A program made the position numbers and the translations under genes. A stretch of 64,000 bases of DNA from DAINPP01 sp963667315 (GTDB lineage Bacteria; Thermotogota; Thermotogae; MWEM01). The stretch lies in NCBI GenBank assembly GCA_963667315.1, contig OY763325.1:1922001-1986000 (forward strand), in the 5' to 3' direction. The notes under the pieces are model-generated. The model ran no database searches. It was not told the DNA's origin and saw only the letters and a program-made list of their open reading frames with translations. Below are positions 43,816 to 52,046 of the stretch, piece by piece. Position 1 is the stretch's first letter. Every line of letters begins with the position of its first letter.

Positions 43816-43860
43816 AAAAAAAAACGGCCCCCGTTGAATTAAGACGAAGGCCGTTTTTTT
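43816..43860. terminator. Bidirectional terminator between converging genes
   Basis: AAAAAAAACGGCC pairs with GGCCGTTTTTTT around a 19-base loop. It serves the second chemotaxis receptor (plus) and the GLUG lipoprotein at 43873-46020 (minus). Confidence 0.85.
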
Positions 43861-43872
43861 ATCTATGCACGA

Positions 43873-46020
43873 TTATTGATAACCAGGTGCTGGAACCTGT
43901 TCGTTTACAATCAGATACGGATAGGAGGTATGGACACCGGCATAGATCACCCAAGCTTCCTCCCCGAGGAAGTTCCAGCCCGTAAACGTACCCGTCTGAC
44001 GCATCTCGGCATCGGTTTTTGAGGTCGCACCTCCCGAGTTCAGACCGGTTGTACTGTCCAGCCAGTAGGAAGAGGTTGTTGTTCCCGAACCTGCTCCTCT
44101 GAAGCCGCCGATGTTGGCCCCTGTCCCGGAAGAATCTCCGATACAGTAAGAATAACTCACCGTTACAGACTGACTGTAGCCGCCAAACCCACCTATTTCA
44201 CTGACACCGGAGACATCCCCCGTACTGTAACTGTTCTCAATACTGGCATTTACCCCGTCACCAAAGAAACCGCCTGCTCTGCTGCCGCCAGATACGTCTG
44301 CCAGACTGTAACTGGTTCTGAATGAACTGTAACTGAGATACCCTGCGATACCACCTGCACCTGTGGTCGTAACACTAACCAGTCCCTCACCGGCATAACA
44401 TTCTCTGAAAGATCCACTTGAATCCTTTCCGACGAGCATCCCTGCATATGAAACGGCGTTGACCGTTCCTGAGGCATGTGTGCTCCTGAGACTGCCATTT
44501 TGATTGTATCCGATCAGCAGACCGGCATTTGACCCGGTACTCGTGACCGTTCCCTCAGCACTGCATGAATCAACAAACGACTGATTGACGATCTGCCCCA
44601 CGAGTAATCCCGTATCATCGGCCCCGTTGATAACCTGAGCATCCTCGATGATGATGTTGTTCAGTTCAGCCCCATCGCCGATAAAGCCGAACAGTCCACA
44701 CCCCTGTTCGGAACGGTTAATTCTGAAATCCTTTATCCGATACTGTGTTCCGGAATATTCTCCGTTAAAAGCGCCGGAAAAATAAACCGTATCGCTGTTA
44801 CCGACGGGCTTCCATCCAAGTCCGCCATTTGCAGCTGCCGAAGCGTATTCGGCATAATAAGCCGAAGCATCATCCAGATCGTTGATGAGGACGAACTGCT
44901 TCGTGAGATACGCCTCTTTGTTTCTGATACCGGCAAGCTGCTGCCAGTCGGCAATCCTGTAGGGATCTGCAATCGTTCCGCTTCCACCGTCAAACGGGTG
45001 GGAGATATAGAATCTGGCGTTTTTTAACAACTCCGTACTCGTCGTCACGTCATAGGAAACAGTCGCTTCAAATACACCGTTTGTTGCCGTCTCATAAAAA
45101 TCACAATCCGTTGCTCCTTTGACCGTCATACTGAATTCATTTGATCCCTGATAGGTGACGGGAAGTTCTGCCTTTTTCACGAAGATGCTGAACATATTGT
45201 TCAGGGGATCATCAACAATATTCCAGGCATTTGCACCGCTCATATCCCCCATCGTGCCCAATTCTCTGATACGATCCCTGTCATCCGGGGCATCCTCGAT
45301 GATGAACTCACCGTCCACACTCACCTGATTCGCATCATAATTAACCAGTAGAGTGGTTTCATGATCCGGTCTTGCCTGAAGAAACCTGAAAGCACTATCC
45401 GTATTTCTGATTTCAGAAGCCGCTCTTGCGTTATAATATAGTTCCAGCGGATAACCGTCTTCCTCACTGCTTCTGACATATTTCGGCTGCAGGAACGTGT
45501 CGCCATTGTACAGATAAGCTCTCGTTCCCTCATCGGAAGCCGTGTTGAAGTACACATAGAGTTCCAACGTCATCTCATAAAGCGTTGACCCGTTCAATTC
45601 GCCTTTTTCGATGGTAACCTTTTCAAGGGTGAGCGTTTGGGCATCCCTTCCAAACAAAGATGAAAAGGATTCCCCGAAAACAACACTTCCTTCCTGTATA
45701 CCGTTCAATGTCAACGCTTCCGGCAGGAAGGCAATGTAAAGCCCATCGTTGAACGGGTTCATCTTCATCTCATACACGATTCCGTTGATCTTAAGACCAA
45801 CTCGCTGACAGCCATCCGGGATTGATTCCACATCCCCGATCTCAAACATGAGAAGCCATTTCCCCAGCGATGTCAGATCTTCAATGATATATTTCCCTTC
45901 AATATCCGCCAGCTTCACTTCAGATGACGGCTTTAATTCAATTAAATTATCTTCATTCTTCACACATGAAACCATCAACAGACTGATGATAATCATGACG
46001 ATGACAAGTATTTTTTTCAT
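43873..46020 (-). CDS. GLUG-motif surface lipoprotein (715 aa)
   Basis: I choose the ATG at 46020, eight bases after GGAG, over an in-frame ATG at 46041. The lipobox is MVSC. Residues about 20-330 form an N-terminal domain, shared with the genes at 52047 and 59779, that contains IEGKYIIEDLTSLGKWLL and DHETTLLVN. The rest (340-710) is GLUG repeats, seen as ENSYSTGDVSG- and AGLLIGY-type motifs, ending with the usual GWNF...YPYL closing motif. GLUG repeats occur in surface adhesins and peptidases of bacteria and probably form a beta-solenoid; no peptidase motif is present here. The gene starts 25 bases after the stop of array member 6, so the two are very likely co-transcribed. Its binding target is unknown. 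Confidence 0.88.
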   Translation of the reverse strand: MKKILVIVMIIISLLMVSCVKNEDNLIELKPSSEVKLADIEGKYIIEDLTSLGKWLLMFEIGDVESIPDGCQRVGLKINGIVYEMKMNPFNDGLYIAFLPEALTLNGIQEGSVVFGESFSSLFGRDAQTLTLEKVTIEKGELNGSTLYEMTLELYVYFNTASDEGTRAYLYNGDTFLQPKYVRSSEEDGYPLELYYNARAASEIRNTDSAFRFLQARPDHETTLLVNYDANQVSVDGEFIIEDAPDDRDRIRELGTMGDMSGANAWNIVDDPLNNMFSIFVKKAELPVTYQGSNEFSMTVKGATDCDFYETATNGVFEATVSYDVTTSTELLKNARFYISHPFDGGSGTIADPYRIADWQQLAGIRNKEAYLTKQFVLINDLDDASAYYAEYASAAANGGLGWKPVGNSDTVYFSGAFNGEYSGTQYRIKDFRINRSEQGCGLFGFIGDGAELNNIIIEDAQVINGADDTGLLVGQIVNQSFVDSCSAEGTVTSTGSNAGLLIGYNQNGSLRSTHASGTVNAVSYAGMLVGKDSSGSFRECYAGEGLVSVTTTGAGGIAGYLSYSSFRTSYSLADVSGGSRAGGFFGDGVNASIENSYSTGDVSGVSEIGGFGGYSQSVTVSYSYCIGDSSGTGANIGGFRGAGSGTTTSSYWLDSTTGLNSGGATSKTDAEMRQTGTFTGWNFLGEEAWVIYAGVHTSYPYLIVNEQVPAPGYQ

Positions 46021-46045
46021 ATTCGCAACTCCCTCCCTCATCAGC

Positions 46046-49000
46046 CTATTTACTGTAGCTCATCTGAGCTGAGTTCGTGTCGCTTGCACTATTATTCGCA
46101 ATCATTACCGTTCCAAACAGGAAACTCAGGATATTTCCGGTGTTTGGATCAACAGAGAAATTACCGCTGTAATCTCCCGGAGTACTTCCTGAAGCGCTCC
46201 AGACATGTCCGTTCGTCATCAGATCACCGCTTCCGACCTTGAAAATCCCCCCGCCTTTTGCCGGTGTACTTCTTCCACCACCTGAATTTGCGGTATTTGA
46301 AGTGACGTTAAGAGAAGTGATCACAAAATTGTTCGCATTGTTGATATACAACCCACCGCCACTGGCGGCTGAGGTATTGCTGTCTACGGTACAGCCGTTG
46401 ATCAGACTGTTTGCCGATGGCGTCAGATGCAGTCCGCCGCCTCCCTTCGCCGCTACATTTGAAGTAAAGGTCGTGTTGATGAGTTCAACAACAGTGTTCA
46501 GCAGATAAATTCCCCCGCCGAAACCGCTGGTATCAGGATTGGTTCCGACGTTCGCCGAATTGGTGTTGAACGTGGAATCCGTAACGGTCAGAGTGGCTTC
46601 TGTCAGATTTACCTTGTTGACAAACAGCGCACCACCGTTTTTCGATGTATTGGTTTCAAAAGAACTGTTACTGATCGTCGCACTTGTGTCCAAAAGGTAT
46701 ACAGCACCACCAAATCCCGTCATTGCCGGATTGGTTCCCTCACCGACGCTGTTTCCAGTAAACCGTGTATTTGAGAGTATCACACCACTATCTGAACTGT
46801 GGTTTTTCACATAGACGCCTCCCCCATTCTTAGAGGTATTTGTGTTAAACGCACAATTGATGCTATTCACAACGGCACCCAGGCTGTACACTGCTCCCCC
46901 CTGTCCCGTTGTATCGGGATCAGTTCCGCTGTTTGCAGTATTTCCCGTAAAAGTCGATGCGTTAAGATGAAGCCTTAAAGAGGCATCATTCTCCCTCACG
47001 ATGGCGATAGCCCCGCCATTTTCGGAAGTGTTGAGTTCAAAAGTGCAATTGTTCACGACAAGGTTCGTATCGACGGCATCGATGGCACCCCCGGTCGCGG
47101 CATCTCCCGCTTTTAAAATCAGATCATCAAATATGACAGATGCGGAAGCATCAAATCTGAACAGGCCCGTTGTGTACTCCCCGTCAATCTCAGCAATAAC
47201 TCCCGGTGCACTTCTTATCCACAAGTCTTCTGAGAGCCCGTGAATATCACTAACTTCCCCTTCGCGGTACAGATTACGATACAGTGTGATGGTTGCCGCT
47301 TCCGTTCCGTTCAAGGCATCGGCTGCCGCCCTGATGTTTGGATAATAGGATTCTTCAACCCCCTGTGCCATTTTGACAAAGGGCGTGACCTCAAAGAAAC
47401 TCTTTCTGAGATCTTCTTCGGAAGGCACACGTGATTCACCCTTTCTTTCCATACTCAGGGTATAGGGCACACGAATGAAGTAGATGGTTGAATCAAACTG
47501 ACTTTCTGCAAAGAAATAGGGAATGCCGTCAACCGTCAGCATCAGATCCGTTTCCCCGGTAAACCTTTCCGGAAGATTATCCATGTTGATCGTCACAACA
47601 TATTCATTCCACGCCTCGGTATCGATGGAAAAGGTATCGGACCCCATAATCCCTTCATCCCCTGTTTCTTCAAGGGTATAACGCGTGATAAAAGTCGCAT
47701 CGGGCGTCGTGTACGCCGTTTTCCCGTTATTACCAATCGCTTTGACCTTCCATTTGTACGCTCTTCCGAATGACAGATCCGTTTTCGTATAAACCGTCAT
47801 CGTTCCGGTATCTTCTCCGGAACCGTAATCCTGTCCGATTTCGGCAAGATAGAAGACATACTTTTCGATCCCGTAGACCTCTCTCGCAGAAGCCAGATTG
47901 GTCTGTGTTCCCGGTGTTGCCTCCCATGTAAATGTAACCATCGTGGTGGCAGCTTCAATTCCGTCAGCAGGAGAAACAACCGCCACAGAAGGTGAAGCGT
48001 AAAGGGGGGGAATCGTCAGCGTTGCCTCATAAACGGGGGATACTGAGTAACGGGCTCCGTCCCCGTCAAAATCGACGGCAGATGAGAACCCATATGCCCC
48101 CATCTTCAATTCGGCATTCAGCCTGAAATCAATCTGTATCGTATTGGTTCCTTCCGTCGTAATCCCCTGAAGCATGAGCGTATGCCCTGAATTGTAGATC
48201 TCACCCGCCGAAACAGCCCGCTTGTTCCCGTCAGAGGTGATCGAGGCGGCTGACGTTATTGTAATCTGTGCGGGGAAATCAACCGTTAATGACCCCTCAC
48301 TGGTTGATTCGCTGAGTGTACAGATGAGGTTGAAGAGGGTCTGCTCCGAAGGAAGCCCGATGTCCGTCGCAGGATTTAGTTCAAATCCGGACAGAGCCGA
48401 TGGATAAACACCGTCAAAGTACATATCCCGTCCTTCATCTGGAGCAGCTCTCGATGTAATCAAAGAACCCGTGATGACATTTCCCGTATAGGAATTGTTG
48501 TTTGCGCTGTCCGTGTTATGTTCAACAAAGGTTACCGAAGCATCCGGAACGTTGAAGCGTTCCCATGGGGAATCATCGGCGTTCACAGGCGTTGTGTTTT
48601 CTGCGATATACACACCGGCTCCCATGACGGCCGTGTTGTTTCGGATGGTATTGGCATAGACCTTCGGTGAAACAGGTTGCGCAATACGCTCTGAAGACAG
48701 ATTTCCCGAACCGAGGTAGATACCGGCTCCGACATTTTGATTGTAATTTTCCTCTATGATATTGTGATGAATATGTGCCGAAACACCGTTGACATATATC
48801 CCGCATCCCTGTGTCCCTGCGGTTTCAGAACCGTTCCCGGTGATGATGTTATATCGGATCTCCGCTTCTTCACCAACGTATATACCACCTATTGGGATCA
48901 GACCGTTTCTGTCGGTTGCACCAAACGCATCCCATGATCCGTTCCTGATCGTGAATCCTTCTATCACAGGTTTCAAAGTCATTTCTCCCCTGCCGGAGAC

Positions 49001-51919
49001 AACTGGATTAACGCTTCCGATGGTGATTGCCGACTGATCGTTGTTGCCGCCGTCGATTACGGTCAAGGCCGTAGCCGTTTCATCCGTTTCCCATGTACTC
49101 TTAAGAACAACCGCCTTTCCGTTGAGCTGTATATTTTCCCTGTACGTTCCCGTTGCCACCATGATGATATCCCCATCAAGTGTTGTATCCGCATCTATCG
49201 CCGCTTGAATCGTGGAATAATGCCAGTTCACATCTTTTCTGACCCAAATAAGGGTAACGGCTTCCGTGTTGACCTGTTTATTCTGAAAACTCTCCAGGAG
49301 TCCACCGTTCATAGAGGATACCGTTCCTTTGGTATAGGAGACATGTACCGCATTATCCTTGCCGATCAATTTTTCCAGTTCAAGGGTGATGATCCGCTGA
49401 TCTGCACTCAATGTGGCACTCTGAATCTCGTTGACAAAACCGTTCACCAGAACCCCAAACTGATTGGCTTCTTCTGCTGTGAGTGCATGCATCGCCCGGC
49501 TGAAACCAAGGTGCACATGTCTGCCGTCCGATGTCAAGGTAGCTGATGTACAAACGGGGATCACAGCCGGTACGTTATTAATGACGGATTGGTTGGTAAA
49601 ACTCTCCAATGCTGCGCCTTCAGCACTTTGAACATCTCCCGCCGTATAATCCAAGGTGATGATCTGACCATTTAGAATCGCCGTATTGAGACTCAATTCA
49701 ATAATGCTTGAATCGGACCCGTTCAACGCCGCTGCTGTTATGGGGATGATGGCCCTCTGACTTCTCAGATCGATTCCCGTCCCCTGAACATCCACTGAAA
49801 ACTGATCTTGTTTACCGCTGGGATCCGCCATCTCTCTGTCAAAATTCACATTAATCGTCAAACCGTCAACGGTGCTTTCGGCACTCAGGAATTGCGGTTC
49901 CGTTGGTAATACGGTATTGAGCGCCTCTATGCCGTTGAAACTCTCCAATGATGCCCCATTTCCCGCCTGGACAGTTCCCATTACATATGAGATCAAAACG
50001 GTTTCCCCATACGCTATTTCCTGACCACTGACCAGTGTAAGCGTATAAGTATCACTCGCTGTTTTCGTTACACCTTCTATCTGCTTCAAAGCAGCTCCCG
50101 ATTGAACACTGAACTGATTCCTTGCACCGACAGGAGCCTCTGACATATCTTTATCAAATCTGACAATAACGCGGTCCTTCTTGGCCGTTGCCGTTTGAAC
50201 CAGCGGCGCCTCACCGGGAACCATATTGTTTACCGGGACATCCGAATAAGCTTCCAGCTTACCGCCATCCATCGCTTGAACAGTCCCCGGCGTATAGTCG
50301 ATCGTCACACCCTCCCCATGTGCAAGCACTTCCTCAAGGGTCAGGAGATAGGTGTCGGTCGTTCCCGGTTTGATCTCTATCCGGCTGATGGCAATCCGCT
50401 CCATGCTCCTGCCAAAAATTTTTCCGCTTGTAAGTGTATTAATTTCCCGTTTAACGGTGTAATTATCCTTTTTACCGGTCGGGTCTTTCATCGCCTTATC
50501 ATATTTTAACGCGATCTGTGTTCCTTCAGCATTTGTGATGGCACTTTGCTGAACGGGTGGAGAAATCCTCAACGTCTCAAAGGTCCAGGATTCGCTCAGC
50601 GTCGTTTTACCACTCAGCACTTCTTCCGCCTTCACCTGCCAGTAATACCGGGTTTCCCCTTCAAGAAATCCCTGAAGCTGATAATTTTTATCCGTTAACC
50701 CCGAAGCCATCAGTCCCATCTTCTTCGGATTGTCACTCAGATAGACACTGTATTCGACCCCTTTACCGTTCTTCTCGTGTTCCCATGCAAGCTGCGGTGG
50801 ATTAGCGGCATCAACCCCGTTGTTGCCATCTGCCGGAACGGGATTTACCGGAATCGCCATCCCTTCCGCCTGTGTTGTGAATCGACGCGATTCAGTCATC
50901 GTGGCACCCCCACCGGTATCAACGGCAACAACGAACCAGTAATAGGTTCTGCCATATTCAAGACTCTCAGGACTGTACTGTGAAGCTGTAATCCCCTCCA
51001 CACTGCTGACGATCCGGTTCGTATCACTGACCGTATCCAGAAAGACATAATAACGAATCTCGTCATCATCCGGGTCCGTTGCAGCCGTCCAGGACAGGGC
51101 GATATCCGTTGCAACATCCGTTGCTGAATCTTCCGGACTCAAAAGGCGAATCCCCTCCGGAGGATTGTTACCCGTTCTGATTTCAGAACTGCCCACAACA
51201 CTCGTTTGACTGGCATTTTTCAACGCAATGATGATCCAATCGTACAACGTATCACTATTGAGATTTTGGAAGGTAAAGCTTGTATCCGTTGTCTGAACGG
51301 TCGTGGCAGGTGAAATTCGCAGTAGTAACTGCTCTGTCCTGCCGCCTGAAGCTGAGGCCGCCTGATTTCCATAATCGTACAGTCTGATCTGATAGCTGAT
51401 CTGATTCCCTGGATTCTGTCGATCTTCGTATGCCGGCCAGCTCAGTGAAAAAGAGGTGTTTTGCACCTGTGTGACAAAAACCGCCGGATTCGGAGGAATC
51501 TCAGAGCGGTCAACCGGCTGAGGCAGTTCCTCACCGTTGACGGTGAACGTCCATATCGGGCTTTTAGTCGTGTTTCCGGCCGGGTCGATCGCCGTTACCC
51601 GCCAATACCAGATCCCTTCCTTCAGATTCGGAAAGAGGAACCAGGTTTCTATCGTTTCATAAAACTGAGGATCATCAAGGCCATCAATCGAATCGGCATA
51701 ATTGACCCTGTATTTGATAGCACCACCTTCAGGATCCGTGCTGCGTGTCCATTTCCCGTAAAAATAGTTCTCATCCACCCGTTCACTCTGTGTGGGAAAG
51801 ATATTTGTAACACTACTTGGTGCTTGATTCACCCTGTTTCTGGTGATACAGGAGGTTAAAACGAAGATAATTCCCAAGATGATAAAGACAAGTACAGAAA
51901 CCTTTCCGGTGATTCTCAT
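46046..51919 (-). CDS. Giant modular surface lipoprotein, array member 6 (1957 aa, diverged)
   Basis: The ATG at 51919 follows GAGGAGG. The lipobox is LTSC. It has the same plan as the other members: four fibronectin-III-like domains (30-455), four SwmB/SbsA-type repeats (460-890) and beta-helix 1 (890-1126). It has only one internal helix cassette, then a sandwich (1183-1240), a fibronectin-III-like domain (1303-1416), a small domain (1426-1510) and the terminal Pmp-like helix (1543-1906) with GGAVYLLD and GGGIYLLN. The tail has NFSVDPNTG and NSAQM. Protein similarity to members 1-5 is obvious throughout the front half, but the DNA is well diverged, so this copy has escaped homogenisation. 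It is first in an operon with the 715-residue GLUG lipoprotein. The surface role is inferred. Confidence 0.92.
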   Translation of the reverse strand: MRITGKVSVLVFIILGIIFVLTSCITRNRVNQAPSSVTNIFPTQSERVDENYFYGKWTRSTDPEGGAIKYRVNYADSIDGLDDPQFYETIETWFLFPNLKEGIWYWRVTAIDPAGNTTKSPIWTFTVNGEELPQPVDRSEIPPNPAVFVTQVQNTSFSLSWPAYEDRQNPGNQISYQIRLYDYGNQAASASGGRTEQLLLRISPATTVQTTDTSFTFQNLNSDTLYDWIIIALKNASQTSVVGSSEIRTGNNPPEGIRLLSPEDSATDVATDIALSWTAATDPDDDEIRYYVFLDTVSDTNRIVSSVEGITASQYSPESLEYGRTYYWFVVAVDTGGGATMTESRRFTTQAEGMAIPVNPVPADGNNGVDAANPPQLAWEHEKNGKGVEYSVYLSDNPKKMGLMASGLTDKNYQLQGFLEGETRYYWQVKAEEVLSGKTTLSESWTFETLRISPPVQQSAITNAEGTQIALKYDKAMKDPTGKKDNYTVKREINTLTSGKIFGRSMERIAISRIEIKPGTTDTYLLTLEEVLAHGEGVTIDYTPGTVQAMDGGKLEAYSDVPVNNMVPGEAPLVQTATAKKDRVIVRFDKDMSEAPVGARNQFSVQSGAALKQIEGVTKTASDTYTLTLVSGQEIAYGETVLISYVMGTVQAGNGASLESFNGIEALNTVLPTEPQFLSAESTVDGLTINVNFDREMADPSGKQDQFSVDVQGTGIDLRSQRAIIPITAAALNGSDSSIIELSLNTAILNGQIITLDYTAGDVQSAEGAALESFTNQSVINNVPAVIPVCTSATLTSDGRHVHLGFSRAMHALTAEEANQFGVLVNGFVNEIQSATLSADQRIITLELEKLIGKDNAVHVSYTKGTVSSMNGGLLESFQNKQVNTEAVTLIWVRKDVNWHYSTIQAAIDADTTLDGDIIMVATGTYRENIQLNGKAVVLKSTWETDETATALTVIDGGNNDQSAITIGSVNPVVSGRGEMTLKPVIEGFTIRNGSWDAFGATDRNGLIPIGGIYVGEEAEIRYNIITGNGSETAGTQGCGIYVNGVSAHIHHNIIEENYNQNVGAGIYLGSGNLSSERIAQPVSPKVYANTIRNNTAVMGAGVYIAENTTPVNADDSPWERFNVPDASVTFVEHNTDSANNNSYTGNVITGSLITSRAAPDEGRDMYFDGVYPSALSGFELNPATDIGLPSEQTLFNLICTLSESTSEGSLTVDFPAQITITSAASITSDGNKRAVSAGEIYNSGHTLMLQGITTEGTNTIQIDFRLNAELKMGAYGFSSAVDFDGDGARYSVSPVYEATLTIPPLYASPSVAVVSPADGIEAATTMVTFTWEATPGTQTNLASAREVYGIEKYVFYLAEIGQDYGSGEDTGTMTVYTKTDLSFGRAYKWKVKAIGNNGKTAYTTPDATFITRYTLEETGDEGIMGSDTFSIDTEAWNEYVVTINMDNLPERFTGETDLMLTVDGIPYFFAESQFDSTIYFIRVPYTLSMERKGESRVPSEEDLRKSFFEVTPFVKMAQGVEESYYPNIRAAADALNGTEAATITLYRNLYREGEVSDIHGLSEDLWIRSAPGVIAEIDGEYTTGLFRFDASASVIFDDLILKAGDAATGGAIDAVDTNLVVNNCTFELNTSENGGAIAIVRENDASLRLHLNASTFTGNTANSGTDPDTTGQGGAVYSLGAVVNSINCAFNTNTSKNGGGVYVKNHSSDSGVILSNTRFTGNSVGEGTNPAMTGFGGAVYLLDTSATISNSSFETNTSKNGGALFVNKVNLTEATLTVTDSTFNTNSANVGTNPDTSGFGGGIYLLNTVVELINTTFTSNVAAKGGGGLHLTPSANSLINGCTVDSNTSAASGGGLYINNANNFVITSLNVTSNTANSGGGRSTPAKGGGIFKVGSGDLMTNGHVWSASGSTPGDYSGNFSVDPNTGNILSFLFGTVMIANNSASDTNSAQMSYSK

Positions 51920-51972
51920 AAAACCAACCTCCTCAGGTTATTTTCGAATAAAATATATCGTATGAATATTTA

Positions 51973-51981
51973 ATTTTACCA
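51973..51981 (-). promoter_or_regulatory. Extended -10 promoter of array member 6 and the downstream GLUG gene
   Basis: The minus strand reads TTGTGGTAAAATTAAA, with the extended -10 about 55 bases before the start codon. Confidence 0.6.
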
Positions 51982-51991
51982 CAATTCCATG

Positions 51992-52023
51992 AAAAACCCC
52001 CTTTTATAAAACAAAAAGGGGGG
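51992..52023 (-). terminator. Terminator of the 1534-residue GLUG gene
   Basis: CCCCCTTTT pairs with AAAAGGGGG and is followed by TTTTT on the minus strand, 24 bases past the stop. It sits just upstream of the member 6 promoter. Confidence 0.85.
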
Positions 52024-52046
52024 TTATGCGTATTCAAAAAGATTGT

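Noticed and set aside
1..51919. Diversity-generating retroelement as the source of distal variation
   Set aside because: No reverse transcriptase or template repeat is seen. Differences are whole-block replacements and not clustered adenine-specific substitutions.
3204..51919. Autotransporter or LPXTG-anchored adhesins, suggested by the Pmp-like terminal helices
   Set aside because: The C-termini have no beta-barrel and no sorting signal, whereas each complete gene has a clear N-terminal lipobox.
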